Positions 31,574 to 47,716 of a DNA stretch of 64,000 nt are shown here, piece by piece; positions within the stretch are counted from its first letter, which is position 1; each line of letters begins with the position of its first letter. The notes under the pieces are model-generated. The model was given only the letters and a program-made list of their open reading frames with translations, was not told the origin of the DNA and did no database searches. Origin of the DNA: Aquisalimonas lutea (lineage in GTDB: Bacteria; Pseudomonadota; Gammaproteobacteria; Nitrococcales; Aquisalimonadaceae); contig NZ_JAUFPK010000001.1 of the NCBI RefSeq assembly GCF_030409225.1, forward strand, positions 616,191 through 680,190, in the 5' to 3' direction. A program made the translations under genes and the position numbers.

Positions 31574-31843
31574 TTGACCCTGGCCGTCGGCGGGGTGGTC
31601 GGCGGCAACGCGTTCGACACACTGTTCGCCGCGATCGCGGACTGGCGTACCGCCCCGGCTCGCTGTACCCACGGCGCCACCGAGCGCGAGACCTTCCTGA
31701 TCGCCCTGAGCATCGTCATGGCCGCTGTGCTGCTGCCGGGGCTGCTCCGGCGCGAGCGCCACGGGATCACGCGCATCGGTTTCGAGAGTTTCGCCGTGCT
31801 GCTGCTCAACGGCCTGGCCCTGTTCGTCACCGCCTGGCTGTAG
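31574..31843 (+). pseudogene. C-terminal fragment of a Na+/Ca2+ exchanger-type antiporter gene
   Basis: LTLAVGGVVGGNAFDTLFAAIADW matches the GGxxGGNxFDxLF repeat of cation/Ca2+ exchangers, and two further hydrophobic segments (FLIALSIVMAAVLLPGLL and FAVLLLNGLALFVTAWL) complete a C-terminal half-domain that ends at a TAG. The N-terminal two thirds are absent; the junction with the IS3 fragment suggests deletion next to an inserted element. Confidence 0.72.
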
Positions 31844-31934
31844 GCCGGCGCGGGACTTGCCCGGACCCGGCGCCCGGGTTCATGGTGATCTGCAGTCGGC
31901 TGACGCGCGCGCAGCGCGCGGGAGGTGGTACGCG

Positions 31935-33872
31935 ATGGCACGGACACTCGCCCGCCAGCTCATAGAGTCGCATCTGGTCGAGGGCCGGCTGGAGGCGGGC
32001 GCGGAGATCGCGCTGGCAATCGACCAGACGCTCACCCAGGACGCGACCGGCACGCTGGCGATGCTCGAGCTCGAGGCGATGGGCGTCGACCGCGTCCGGA
32101 CCGAGCTCTCGGCGCAATACATCGACCACAACCTGATCCAGGAAGACTTCCGTAACCCGGATGACCACCTGTTCCTCTACAGCGCCTGCCAGAGCTTCGG
32201 GTTGTGGTACAGCGGCCCGGGCACCGGCGTCAGCCACCCGGTGCACATGCAGCGCTTCGGCCGCCCGGGCCGCACCTTGCTGGGCTCGGACAGTCACACC
32301 TGCGCGGCCGGGTCGATGGGCATGCTCGCGATCGGCGCCGGCGGTCTGGATGTCGCCCTGGCCATGGCGGGGCGGCCGTTCTACACGAAAATGCCCGAGG
32401 TCATGGGCGTGGAGCTGACGGGCGCGCTGCCGGAGTGGGTCAGCGCCAAGGACGTAATCCTGGAGATGCTGCGGCGCCACGGTACCGACGGCGGCCGCGG
32501 GCGCATCATCGAGTACCATGGCGAGGGTCTGGCCGGGCTGTCGGCGATGGACCGCCACGTGATCGCCAACATGGGCGCCGAGCTCGGTGCCACCGCGACC
32601 GTGTTCCCGTCGGACGAGGCGACGCGCGCCTTCCTCGCCGCCTACGGCCGCGAGGACGAGTGGAGCGCGCTCGCCGCCGAGCCCGGCTGCCGCTACGACG
32701 TCACCGAGCGCATTGACCTGTCGGCGCTCGAGCCGCTGATCGCGAAGCCGTCGAGCCCAGGCAACGTCGTGCCGGTGCGTGAGGTCGCCGGCCAATCGCT
32801 CTACCAGGCCTACATCGGCTCTTCGGCGAACCCCGGCTTCCGCGACTTCGCCATCAGCGCGCTGATGATGCGCGGCCGGCGCGCCCATCCGGCGGTGTCC
32901 TTCGACGTCAACCCGACCTCGCACACCCTGCTTGAGGACCTGACGCGCACCGGCCTTCTGCTCGACCTGATCCATGCGGGCGCGCGCCTGCACCAGGCGG
33001 GCTGCAACGGCTGCATCGGCATGGGCCAGGCGCCGGCGACGGGCCGCAACAGCCTGCGCACCGTGCCACGCAACTTCCCCGGGCGCTCCGGCACGCGCGA
33101 GGACAGCGTCTTCCTGTGCAGCCCGGAGACGGCGACGGCCTCGGCGCTGGCCGGCGAGATCACCGATCCGCGCGAGCTCGGCATGGCGTACCCCGATATC
33201 CCGGAACCGGGCGTGCGCTCGCCCGGGGAGATCAACGTGCTGCCGCCGCCGGCGCGCGAGGACGCGCGCGACGTCGAGCTGATCAAGGGACCGAACATCG
33301 CCACGCTGCCGCAGTTCGATCCGCTGCCCGACCGGCTCGAGCTGCCGGTGTTGCTGACCGTGCACGACTTCATCACGACCGACGAGATCATGCCGGCCGG
33401 CGCGCGTGTGCTGCCGTACCGCAGCAACATCCCGGAGATCTCGCGCTTCTGCTTCGAGATCGTCGACCCGAGCTATCCCGGGCGGGCCGCGGAGGCCGGG
33501 CCGCACGCGGTCGTCGGCGGGCGCGATTATGGCCAGGGCTCGAGCCGCGAGCATGCGGCGCTCGCGCCGCGCTACCTCGGCCTGCGCGCCGTGCTCGCAC
33601 GCAGCTTCGCCCGCATCGCCTGGCAGAACCTGGTCAGCTTCGGGATCCTGCCGCTGCGCTACGCCGAGGACGCGCGGCCGCCGGCACAGGGCGACACGAT
33701 CGTTCTCGAAGGGCTGCACGACGCGCTGCAGGCCGGCGGCACGCTGACGGCCACGCTCGATGGCGGCAGCCTAGAGCTGGCGCACGACCTGAGCCCGCGC
33801 CAGGTCGAGATTCTCCTGGCCGGCGGCATGATCAACCACGTTCGGCAGCACGATTTGGCGGCTCGCGGCTGA
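31935..33872 (+). CDS. Aconitase family hydratase
   Basis: A 645-residue aconitase/isopropylmalate isomerase superfamily enzyme, probably aconitate hydratase. The catalytic domain has IDHNLIQED, GSDSHTCAAGSMGMLAIGAGG and GCNGCIGMGQAP; these Cys residues are the expected ligands of a [4Fe-4S] cluster. The swivel domain is at the C-terminus in the same chain (HDFITTDEIMPAG, VVGGRDYGQGSSREHAALAPRYLG). At about 645 residues it is shorter than the usual AcnA (about 890), fitting the smaller single-chain class seen in various bacteria and archaea. GGAGG lies 9 nt before the ATG. The gene is intact, richer in GC at third positions than its neighbours, and is the only complete metabolic gene inside the element remnant. 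Confidence 0.88.
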   Translation: MARTLARQLIESHLVEGRLEAGAEIALAIDQTLTQDATGTLAMLELEAMGVDRVRTELSAQYIDHNLIQEDFRNPDDHLFLYSACQSFGLWYSGPGTGVSHPVHMQRFGRPGRTLLGSDSHTCAAGSMGMLAIGAGGLDVALAMAGRPFYTKMPEVMGVELTGALPEWVSAKDVILEMLRRHGTDGGRGRIIEYHGEGLAGLSAMDRHVIANMGAELGATATVFPSDEATRAFLAAYGREDEWSALAAEPGCRYDVTERIDLSALEPLIAKPSSPGNVVPVREVAGQSLYQAYIGSSANPGFRDFAISALMMRGRRAHPAVSFDVNPTSHTLLEDLTRTGLLLDLIHAGARLHQAGCNGCIGMGQAPATGRNSLRTVPRNFPGRSGTREDSVFLCSPETATASALAGEITDPRELGMAYPDIPEPGVRSPGEINVLPPPAREDARDVELIKGPNIATLPQFDPLPDRLELPVLLTVHDFITTDEIMPAGARVLPYRSNIPEISRFCFEIVDPSYPGRAAEAGPHAVVGGRDYGQGSSREHAALAPRYLGLRAVLARSFARIAWQNLVSFGILPLRYAEDARPPAQGDTIVLEGLHDALQAGGTLTATLDGGSLELAHDLSPRQVEILLAGGMINHVRQHDLAARG

Positions 33873-33975
33873 GCTGTACCGGGCACGGCGGCGGACATTC
33901 CGACGCTAATACAGTGAGCATCGGCCGTAGTCGCTCCTCAGTGATACGTCCATATCGACTTAGGCCCGAGTCGTT

Positions 33976-34022
33976 TGTCCTAAACTTTTCCCACCTGTCT
34001 CAAACTTAATTCCACCGATCCA
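33976..34022 (-). repeat. glmS-side element end: two tandem repeat copies
   Basis: Read from glmS inward on the minus strand, the terminal repeat (33996-34022, core GGTGGAATTAAGTTTGAGAC then A) is followed without a gap by GGTGGGAAAAGTTTAGGACA (33976-33995). Abutting directly repeated 20-21 bp motifs at a transposon end are typical of TnsB-type transposase binding sites. The outer edge is 25 bp from the glmS stop codon. Confidence 0.6.
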
Positions 34023-34047
34023 AGCCCGTTCTTTGACCCGGCCTTAG

Positions 34048-35880
<1,833 letters not shown>

Positions 35881-35899
35881 GCGCTGGCTCCTCGTGACG

Positions 35900-36739
35900 T
35901 TAAATCAGCCCGGCCCGCGGCACCATGAGAACGGACTGCCGGGCCCGCCGGACGACGTTCTCGGCGGTACTGCCGATCATCAGCTCGCGGATGGGGCTGC
36001 GGCCCCGCTTGCCGACGATGACCATGGTACTGCCTTCTTCTTCCGCACGCTCATGGAGCGTGCGCGACGGGTTGCCCGTGTCGATGCGCGTGACCACGCG
36101 CTCGCGCACCGCCTCGAACTGCTCGGCGAGCGCGGCCATGCGGGTATCCGCCTGCTCCCGCGCCTGATCGTGCCCGAGGGCCTCGATCACTTCATCCTCG
36201 AGGACGTGCGTCAGGACGACCTTCTCCGCGTGGGGCGCCAGCTCCGCGGCGTGGCGCTCGGCCTCGAAGCAGGATTCGGAGAAATCGGTTCCCAGCAGCA
36301 GGGAGCGGAACCCGCGCCCCGTGACCACGCGGTTCTGGCCGATGGGCTCGATCAGTGTCGGGGTGGTGGTCTTGCGGATCAGCTGCAGCACCGTGGAGCC
36401 GCGCAGGAATTCGCGGAAACGGCTCTCACCCCGCGAGCCCACCAGGATCAGGTCGGCGCCGCGCGCCCGGGCGATGGTGGACAGCTCGTGCGCCGGCTGG
36501 CCGGTGCGCAGCTCGACGTTCACACGGAAGCCCGCCCGTTCGAGGGTATCCTTCTCTTCCTCCAGGCGCCACCGCGCTTCCCGGCGGTGCGTCTCGTCCT
36601 GGGCCTCGGCATGATGGGACAGCAGGACGTCGACCAGGGTGATCTCGCGGGTTCCCAGGGTGCTCAGATCACGGAGCTCCTCGAGCAGGCGGTCACTTGC
36701 GGCGGCGAAGTGAGCGGCGACGACGGCATGGGTATACAT
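35900..36739 (-). CDS. Universal stress protein with two UspA domains
   Basis: A 279-residue soluble protein with tandem Usp domains. The first (residues 1-140) ends in the ATP-binding-like [25 protein letters not shown] and the second (150-279) in [37 protein letters not shown]. The GxxGxxxxxxxGS pattern in both suggests ATP binding. Tandem UspA proteins help in survival of energy or redox stress. A strong AGGAGGAGG precedes the ATG. It lies between glmU and glmS in the same direction. Confidence 0.9.
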   Translation of the reverse strand: MYTHAVVAAHFAAASDRLLEELRDLSTLGTREITLVDVLLSHHAEAQDETHRREARWRLEEEKDTLERAGFRVNVELRTGQPAHELSTIARARGADLILVGSRGESRFREFLRGSTVLQLIRKTTTPTLIEPIGQNRVVTGRGFRSLLLGTDFSESCFEAERHAAELAPHAEKVVLTHVLEDEVIEALGHDQAREQADTRMAALAEQFEAVRERVVTRIDTGNPSRTLHERAEEEGSTMVIVGKRGRSPIRELMIGSTAENVVRRARQSVLMVPRAGLI

Positions 36740-36786
36740 GGCACCTCCTCCTGGGATTCGACGGGCGCTCCTTGGGGGTCCTCCGG

Positions 36787-36814
36787 GACTCCCTCTATTT
36801 ACATATTGGGAGTC
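36787..36814 (-). other. Hairpin in the glmU-usp gap
   Basis: GACTCCC (36787-36793) and GGGAGTC (36808-36814) form a perfect 7-bp stem around an AT-rich 14-nt loop, 30 nt past the glmU stop. No T-run follows. It could slow transcription leaving glmU or overlap a promoter for the usp-glmS pair. Confidence 0.35.
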
Positions 36815-36843
36815 GCAACGAGGACGTCAACCATGCGTGGGCT

Positions 36844-38220
36844 CTACTCCCGCCGGCGGCGCGCCCATCCCGGGACGCTTCTCTGCGGTGCGCGGGTGAC
36901 GGTCAGGCTCTCCGGCTCGGTATCCCGGGTCAGCGTGGTGCCGGCCCCCAGGAATGCGCCGGCGCCGACGCGTACCGGCGCCACCAGCTGGCTGTCCGAG
37001 CCGATGAAGGCGCCGTCCTCGATCACCGTGCGGTGCTTCTCGCTGCCGTCGTAGTTGCACGTGATGGTGCCTGCACCCACGTTGACGTCGCGTCCAAGCT
37101 CGGCGTCGCCGATGTAGCTAAGGTGGTTGACCTTGCTGCCCGGGCCGATGACGGCCTTCTTGGTCTCCACGAAATTGCCTACCCGGGCCCCGGCCCGGAG
37201 CTCCGTGCCGGGGCGCAGACGGGCGTAGGGCCCTACCTGGGCGCCGGCGCCGATATGGGCCTGCTCGGCGATCGTATGACTGTCGACGGTCGCGCCGTCC
37301 TCGACCACGGTATCGCGCAGCACGCTGTAGGGGCCGATGGAGACACCATCGCCGAGCACGACCCGGCCCTCCAGGACCACGCCGACGTCGATGCTGCAGT
37401 CCCGGCCGAAGGCGAGGCTGCCGCGCAGGTCGAAACGCCCGGCATCGACCAGGCCCAGCCCCGCACGCATCAGCTCCTGTGCCTGGCGGTACTGGTAGGC
37501 GCGCTCGGCGGTTTGCAGCTGGACGCGGTCGTTGACGCCGGCGACTTCCTCCGGATCCGCGGCGACAGCGGCGTGCACCGCTTCGCCGTCGCTGCGCGCC
37601 AGGGCAACCACATCGGTGAGGTAGTACTCGCCCTGGACATTGTCATTGCCGCAGCGCGCCAGCCACCCGCGCAGGCGCCCGGCCGGGGCGGCCATCAGGC
37701 CGGTATTCGTCTCCCGCACGGCGCGCTCGTCCGGCGTCGCATCCTTGTCCTCGACGATGCGCGCAACGGAGCCGTCGGCGTCGCGGATGACACGGCCGTA
37801 CCCGCCGGGATCGGCGAGCTCCGTGGTCAGGACGGCGGCGCCGTCCGCGGCGGCGGCGACGAGATTCGTCATCGTCTCCGCCCGCACCAGCGGGACATCG
37901 CCGTAGAGCACCAGCACCGAAGCGTCATCGGGGATGGCGGGAAGCGCCTGCTGCACGGCGTGGCCGGTGCCGAGCTGCTCGCCCTGCTCCACCCATGTCA
38001 CCGGAACGTCGGCGAGGGCGGAGCGGACGCGATCGCCGCCGTGGCCGTGCACGACATGGACCGCGGCCGGGCCGAGACCCAGCGCGGTATCGACCACGTG
38101 GCGCAGGAGCGGGCGGCCGGCCAGGGGATGCAGTACCTTCGGCAGGTCGGAGCGCATGCGGGTGCCCTGGCCGGCGGCCAGGATCACCACGTGCAGGGGG
38201 CGGGAGGAAGCGTCGGCCAT
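36844..38220 (-). CDS. glmU: Bifunctional GlcNAc-1-P uridyltransferase/GlcN-1-P acetyltransferase
   Basis: A 458-residue cytoplasmic enzyme catalysing the last two steps to UDP-GlcNAc. The uridyltransferase domain starts with VVILAAGQGTRMRSDLPKVLHPLAGRPLL. The acetyltransferase domain (from about 250) is a left-handed beta-helix with hexapeptide repeats, RLRPGTELRAGARVGNFVETKKA and KVNHLSYIGDAELG with the catalytic-type histidine, and NYDGSEKHRT. It follows the atp operon after a terminator, a gene order common in gammaproteobacteria. Confidence 0.97.
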   Translation of the reverse strand: MADASSRPLHVVILAAGQGTRMRSDLPKVLHPLAGRPLLRHVVDTALGLGPAAVHVVHGHGGDRVRSALADVPVTWVEQGEQLGTGHAVQQALPAIPDDASVLVLYGDVPLVRAETMTNLVAAAADGAAVLTTELADPGGYGRVIRDADGSVARIVEDKDATPDERAVRETNTGLMAAPAGRLRGWLARCGNDNVQGEYYLTDVVALARSDGEAVHAAVAADPEEVAGVNDRVQLQTAERAYQYRQAQELMRAGLGLVDAGRFDLRGSLAFGRDCSIDVGVVLEGRVVLGDGVSIGPYSVLRDTVVEDGATVDSHTIAEQAHIGAGAQVGPYARLRPGTELRAGARVGNFVETKKAVIGPGSKVNHLSYIGDAELGRDVNVGAGTITCNYDGSEKHRTVIEDGAFIGSDSQLVAPVRVGAGAFLGAGTTLTRDTEPESLTVTRAPQRSVPGWARRRRE

Positions 38221-38251
38221 GGATGCATGCCTCGATTCGGGTCACCCAACG

Positions 38252-38285
38252 AAAAACCGCCGCGTCCGCAGGGCGGAGGCGGCGG
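38252..38285 (-). terminator. Rho-independent terminator of the atp operon
   Basis: On the minus strand a 13-bp stem (arms 38273-38285 and 38257-38269, one mismatch, 3-nt loop) is followed directly by five T residues (38252-38256). It lies 33 nt beyond the atpC stop codon. Confidence 0.85.
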
Positions 38286-38317
38286 GCTTGGACGAGGAGC
38301 GGGCATGGACCCTCGGG

Positions 38318-38743
38318 TCAGCTGCCCCGCTTGCGCCGCAGGCTCTGCAGTGCCCGCAGCTGCGCCGCGGCCGCCGCAAGCTCCGTCTGCGCCCGAGCAT
38401 AATCCACCTCGGAGCTGCGATCACGGATGGCTTCCTCGGCACGACGCTTGGCCTCCTGGGCCTGCGCCTCGTCGATGTCATGGGCCCGCACGGCCGTATC
38501 CGCCAGAATCGTTACGACGTGGGGCTGGATCTCCAGCATGCCGCCCGAGACGTAGAAGAACTGCTCCTCGCCGCCGGGCATGCGCACGCGGACCTCGCCG
38601 GGCTGGAGCTTCGCCATGAGGGGCGCATGACGGGGCATGATGCCGAGCTCGCCCTCGGTGGCACGGGCCACGACGAACTCGACCTCCTCCCCGAACAGGG
38701 CCTCCTCGGCACTGACGATGTCCAGATGCATGGTATTGGCCAT
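38318..38743 (-). CDS. atpC: F1F0 ATP synthase epsilon subunit
   Basis: A 141-residue central-stalk subunit that couples rotation and restrains ATP hydrolysis. The N-terminal beta-barrel has MHLDIVSAEEALFGEEVEFVV and GELGIMPRHAPLMAKLQPG, the family signature; the C-terminal helical hairpin (EAQAQEAKRRAEEAI) is present. It is the last gene of the atp operon, 21 nt after atpD, and precedes a strong terminator. Confidence 0.96.
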   Translation of the reverse strand: MANTMHLDIVSAEEALFGEEVEFVVARATEGELGIMPRHAPLMAKLQPGEVRVRMPGGEEQFFYVSGGMLEIQPHVVTILADTAVRAHDIDEAQAQEAKRRAEEAIRDRSSEVDYARAQTELAAAAAQLRALQSLRRKRGS

Positions 38744-38764
38744 TCGGGCACCTATGCGGCTGAT

Positions 38765-40165
<1,401 letters not shown>

Positions 40166-40215
40166 CTAGAAAACGGTACGGACACCCTGCCGCGCGGCGC
40201 GTCGCCGGCGGTCGT

Positions 40216-41088
40216 TCAGACCGCGGCCGCGCCGGACACGATTTCCGTGAGCTCCGTCGTAATGGCGGCCTGCCGGGCCTTGTTGTAGACCAGCTGCAGC
40301 TCGTCGATGAGCGACTCGGCGTTGTCGGAAGCGGCCTTCATCGCCACCATCCGGGCCGCCTGCTCGCTGGCGATGTTCTCCACCACCGCCTGGTAGACCA
40401 GGGACTCGACGTAGCGCTGCAGCAGGTCATCGAGCACCGAAGCGGGGTCCGGCTCGTAGATGTAGTCCCAGCCGTAGCGCTGCTCGTCCAGCACGGGGTC
40501 CTCGAAGGCGGGCAGCGGCAGTACCTTCTCCAGCGTCGGCTGCTGGGTCATGGTGTTCACGAACCGGTTGTAGACGAGAACGATCTGATCCAGCTCGCCT
40601 TCCCGGTAGGCATCCAGCATGACCTTGATCGTGCCGATGAGATCGGCGATGTGCGGCGAGTCCCCCAGGTGCGTGGCCTGGGCCGCGATGCGGATGTTCG
40701 ACAGGCGGTTGAGGAACTGCGCGCCCTTGTTGCCGATCGGGCAGACATCGACGCCGACGCCCTGCTGGTCGCAGTGCTGCAGCTCCGGGAGCAGCTTGCG
40801 GAACAGGTTGGCGTTGAGCCCGCCGCAGAGCCCCCGGTCCGACGTCACCACGATATAGCCGACACGCTTGACCTCCCGCTCGACCAGGAACGAGTGCCGG
40901 TATTCCGGCTGCGCGTGCGCAAGATGGCCGATCACCGCACGGATCTTCTCGGCGTACGGGCGGGTCGCCTCCATGCGGCTCTGCGCGGTCCGCATCTTGC
41001 TCGCCGCGACCATCTCCATGGCACCCGTGATCTTCTGCGTGCTCTGCACGCTCTTGATCTTGGTACGTATCTCTTTGGCGCCCGACAT
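40216..41088 (-). CDS. atpG: F1F0 ATP synthase gamma subunit
   Basis: A 290-residue rotating central-stalk subunit. The N-terminal helix [29 protein letters not shown] and the C-terminal helix [25 protein letters not shown] followed by [21 protein letters not shown] form the coiled-coil shaft. The central segment [14 protein letters not shown] is the family's typical strand. It lies between atpA and atpD. Confidence 0.97.
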   Translation of the reverse strand: MSGAKEIRTKIKSVQSTQKITGAMEMVAASKMRTAQSRMEATRPYAEKIRAVIGHLAHAQPEYRHSFLVEREVKRVGYIVVTSDRGLCGGLNANLFRKLLPELQHCDQQGVGVDVCPIGNKGAQFLNRLSNIRIAAQATHLGDSPHIADLIGTIKVMLDAYREGELDQIVLVYNRFVNTMTQQPTLEKVLPLPAFEDPVLDEQRYGWDYIYEPDPASVLDDLLQRYVESLVYQAVVENIASEQAARMVAMKAASDNAESLIDELQLVYNKARQAAITTELTEIVSGAAAV

Positions 41089-41109
41089 CGGCGGACCTCT
41101 CCAGCGTGA

Positions 41110-42651
<1,542 letters not shown>

Positions 42652-42664
42652 TGGAGTCATCCCC

Positions 42665-43204
42665 TTAACGGTTCAGCGCGGACGCAAGGCGGTTGAGCCG
42701 ACCCCGCACCGAACCATCGATTACCAAATCCCCTGCGCGGATCACCGCACCCCCCAGGAGGGTTTCGTCGACTTCGCTGCTCAGCCGGACGTCCCGCTGC
42801 AGCCGCTTGCCGAGCGCCTTCTCCAGGCGTTCGCGGAGCTTGTCGTCCACAGGGCCCGCGGCGATCAGCCGCGCGTCGAGCGTTCCCTCTTCGGCGGCGC
42901 GCAGGTCCCGGTACTGTTCCGCAATGGCCGGCAGAGCGATGAGGCGCCGGTTGGCGGCCAGCTGCCGCACGAGATTACGCCCTTCGTCACCGAGGTACTC
43001 GCCGGCGATGTCCAGGATGAGCCGCTCGGCCTGGTCCGGGGAAAGGCCCGGGCTGGCGAGAAGCGCATGAACATCGTCGTCGGCGGCGACCGCCCCGAGC
43101 AGCTCGACGGTCTCGGACCACGCCGCCAGCTCCCCGCGCTCTCGGGCCAGCTGGAACACGGCGCGGGCGTATGGCCTCGCGATGGGATTGTAGTCAGCAG
43201 ACAT
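42665..43204 (-). CDS. atpH: F1F0 ATP synthase delta subunit
   Basis: A 179-residue peripheral-stalk subunit that links the b-subunit stalk to the top of F1. [24 protein letters not shown] at the start and [26 protein letters not shown] at the end are family signatures. The start was set at [12 protein letters not shown], preceded by GAGG; a longer frame exists but is not conserved. It is 7 nt after atpF. Confidence 0.96.
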   Translation of the reverse strand: MSADYNPIARPYARAVFQLARERGELAAWSETVELLGAVAADDDVHALLASPGLSPDQAERLILDIAGEYLGDEGRNLVRQLAANRRLIALPAIAEQYRDLRAAEEGTLDARLIAAGPVDDKLRERLEKALGKRLQRDVRLSSEVDETLLGGAVIRAGDLVIDGSVRGRLNRLASALNR

Positions 43205-43211
43205 GGTTGCC

Positions 43212-43682
43212 TCAGAGCTGTTTCGCCAGGTCCTCAAGGAGGTCGTTGTGGGCCTTGGCATCCACCTCGCGCTCCAGGACGCGGCTGGCCCCGGTCACCG
43301 CCAGGGTCACCACCTGGTCGCGGAGCTCGGTCCGCGCCTTGGTCAGCTCCTGGTCGATCTGGGCCTGGGCCTGGGCGAGCTGACGCTCGCCTTCCTGGCG
43401 CGCACTGTCGCGCGCCTCCTCGATGATCTCGCTGGAACGCTTGTTGGCCTGCTCCAGGATGTCGCTGGCCTGCTGCCGGGCCTCCTTGAGGATCTCGTCC
43501 TTCTTGGCCTCGGCTTCCTCGAGCTCCTGGCGGCCGCGTTCGGCAGCGGAAAGCCCGTCGCTGATCCGCTCCTGGCGGCTCTTCATGGCCGTGCTCAGGC
43601 TCGGCCAGACGAACTTCATCGTGAACCAGACGAAAATGCCGAAGGCAATCATCTGGCCTAACAGCGTGGCATTGATCTCCAT
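43212..43682 (-). CDS. atpF: F1F0 ATP synthase b subunit
   Basis: A 156-residue peripheral-stalk subunit, the same length as the E. coli protein. One N-terminal membrane helix ([21 protein letters not shown]) is followed by a long charged helix ([20 protein letters not shown] and on) that dimerises. It lies between atpE and atpH. Only one b-type gene is present in this operon. Confidence 0.97.
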   Translation of the reverse strand: MEINATLLGQMIAFGIFVWFTMKFVWPSLSTAMKSRQERISDGLSAAERGRQELEEAEAKKDEILKEARQQASDILEQANKRSSEIIEEARDSARQEGERQLAQAQAQIDQELTKARTELRDQVVTLAVTGASRVLEREVDAKAHNDLLEDLAKQL

Positions 43683-43726
43683 GCCATCACCTCCAGTATC
43701 CGGAACGGGGGGTTCGGATCACGCGA

Positions 43727-45264
<1,538 letters not shown>

Positions 45265-45340
45265 GATGCCTCGCTGTCGCTGCCGATCACCGGCTCGCAC
45301 GTCGCCGCTGCCGGCGGGCGCGGCATCACTTGAGCGGCGC

Positions 45341-45369
45341 AGTATAATGACTCCCGGTAGGGGGGTCAA
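45341..45369 (-). promoter_or_regulatory. sigma70 promoter of the atp operon
   Basis: On the minus strand TTGACC (45364-45369), exactly 17 nt, then TATACT (45341-45346). It lies between parB and atpI, directed toward atpI, leaving a 5' leader of roughly 70 nt. Only one base differs from consensus in each hexamer. Confidence 0.8.
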
Positions 45370-45394
45370 CGCTGCGCCACCGGCGCCGTTGCGG

Positions 45395-46252
<858 letters not shown>

Positions 46253-46266
46253 GGGTCTCCGTCCGT

Positions 46267-47052
46267 TCAGGCGGTGGTCGCCGCCGCGGTCATGTCCTTG
46301 CGGATGATCTCGCTGGCCAGGGCCATGTAGGCAAGGGCCCCGCGCGAGTAGCGGTCGTACTGGATCGCCGACAGGCCGTGGCTGGGCGCCTCGGCGAGAC
46401 GCACGTTGCGCGGGATCAGCGTGCTGTAGACCTGGCGCGGGAAGTGCTGCAGCAGCTGCGCGCCCACCTGGGTGGCCAGGTTGTTGCGCGGATCGTACAT
46501 GGTCCGCAGCAGGCCCTGGATGACCAGCTCGGTGTTGGCCTGCTCCTGGACGCGGTGAATGGTGTCCAGCAGCGCCGTCAAACCCTCCAGGGCGTAGTAC
46601 TCGCACTGGATGGGAATGAGCACCCCGTGGGCGGCCACCAGCGCGTTCACCGTGAGGATGTTCAGCGACGGCGGGCAGTCCACCAGGATGTAGTCGTAGC
46701 TGTCGCGGACCCGGGCGAGCTGCCGGCGCAGATGCTGCTCCCGGCTCTCGGCCTCCATCAGGGCCACTTCGGCGGCGGTGAGATCGCTGTTTCCCGGGAC
46801 GATCTGGAAGCCGCCGGAGGGCGCGTCCATCACCGCCTCGCGCACCGAGACCTCGTCCAGGAGCACGTGGTAGCCGTTGAGGCGCACCCGGTTGCGGTCC
46901 ACCCCGGAGCCCACCGTGGCGTTGCCCTGAGGGTCGAGATCCACGAGCAGCACACGCTTGCGGTTCATGGCCAGGGCGGCGGCCAGATTGACGCAGGTGG
47001 TGGTCTTGCCGACGCCGCCCTTCTGGTTGGCAATGGCGATGGTTCTACCCAT
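46267..47052 (-). CDS. parA: Chromosome-partitioning ATPase ParA
   Basis: A 261-residue Walker-type ATPase. The deviant Walker A is NQKGGVGKTTTCVNLA, switch I/II regions are LVDLDPQGNAT and YILVDCPPSLNILTVNAL. It has no N-terminal helix-turn-helix, as expected for the chromosomal (Soj) form. The start [13 protein letters not shown] was chosen from homology; its 5' end overlaps rsmG by 8 nt. It acts with ParB to move the origin region. Confidence 0.96.
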   Translation of the reverse strand: MGRTIAIANQKGGVGKTTTCVNLAAALAMNRKRVLLVDLDPQGNATVGSGVDRNRVRLNGYHVLLDEVSVREAVMDAPSGGFQIVPGNSDLTAAEVALMEAESREQHLRRQLARVRDSYDYILVDCPPSLNILTVNALVAAHGVLIPIQCEYYALEGLTALLDTIHRVQEQANTELVIQGLLRTMYDPRNNLATQVGAQLLQHFPRQVYSTLIPRNVRLAEAPSHGLSAIQYDRYSRGALAYMALASEIIRKDMTAAATTA

Positions 47053-47716
47053 GAGTCTCTCCGGTGCTGATCTCCCCGGTACGACGGACGCGCACCAGGC
47101 AACGCTCGGCATCCAGCCCGTGCACCCGCAGCGGATGCACGCGGTACGTCCAGCCGGTCTCCAGTTCGCCGGTTTCCGCCCCCGGATCGAAGCGGCCCTT
47201 CATGGCCAGGATCTGCCCGCCGCTCGCCAGCAGCCGGCCGCTGTCCCGGACCAGCCCGTCCAGCCGCGTCAATGCACGGGCAATGACGGTATCGAACCGC
47301 CGGTCCGTTGGCCAGCGTTCCAGGCGATCGTGGACCACCTCCACGTTGGCCAGGGGCAGGTCCGCCGCCGCCTGGCGCAGGAACCGGGTCTTCTTGCCGT
47401 TGCTGTCCAGCAGCACGACGTGCAGATCGGGCCGGCCCAGCGCCAGCGGGATCCCCGGAAGGCCTGCCCCCGTGCCGACATCCAGCAGGTGTGCGCCTTC
47501 AACATAGGGAAGGGCGCTCAGGCTGTCCAGCACGTGCCGCGGCACCATGGCCAGGGGCTCCCGCACCGCCGAGAGATTGAACGCCCGGTTCCATCGGTGG
47601 AGAAGCGCCAGGTAGTCCACCAGCGCATCCACCGGGGCAGCGCCGGCCGCGTCCAGCGACCGCAGGCCGTCCGCCAGGGCCCGGTGCACGGCGGCACGCG
47701 GGAAGGCGTCGCTCAT
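47045..47716 (-). CDS. rsmG: 16S rRNA (guanine527-N7)-methyltransferase
   Basis: A 223-residue SAM-dependent methyltransferase. The cofactor site is [22 protein letters not shown], preceded by the typical [19 protein letters not shown] and [12 protein letters not shown]. It modifies G527 of 16S rRNA; loss gives low-level streptomycin resistance in other bacteria. It overlaps mnmG by 4 nt and parA by 8 nt. Confidence 0.95.
   Translation of the reverse strand: MSDAFPRAAVHRALADGLRSLDAAGAAPVDALVDYLALLHRWNRAFNLSAVREPLAMVPRHVLDSLSALPYVEGAHLLDVGTGAGLPGIPLALGRPDLHVVLLDSNGKKTRFLRQAAADLPLANVEVVHDRLERWPTDRRFDTVIARALTRLDGLVRDSGRLLASGGQILAMKGRFDPGAETGELETGWTYRVHPLRVHGLDAERCLVRVRRTGEISTGETHG

Larger units (their letters stand above)
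30107..34022. mobile_element. Remnant of a transposon inserted at the glmS (attTn7-type) site
   Basis: The block is bounded by imperfect 27-bp inverted repeats at 30107-30133 and 33996-34022 (23 of 27 identical; outer ends TGGAT/ATCCA, inner ends TTGAGACA/TGTCTCAA). The right boundary is 25 bp beyond the glmS stop codon, the insertion distance known for Tn7. At the glmS side a second copy of the motif (33976-33995) abuts the terminal one, like the tandem TnsB sites of Tn7 ends. Inside are a TniQ-like N-terminal fragment, toxin and broken antitoxin, an IS3 scrap, an exchanger tail and an intact aconitase gene. No transposase core genes and no clear target duplication remain (flanks ACCCA and AGCCC). 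Family assignment as Tn7-like is inference. Confidence 0.6.

Noticed and set aside
31827-33719. A 630-codon open frame on the minus strand across the aconitase gene
   Set aside because: It is the complement of a very GC-rich gene; translation is arginine-, alanine- and histidine-rich with no motif, while the plus frame has full aconitase signatures.
30102-34027. A 5-bp target duplication flanking the glmS-site element
   Set aside because: The flanks ACCCA and AGCCC match at only 3 of 5 positions, so I do not claim a duplication.
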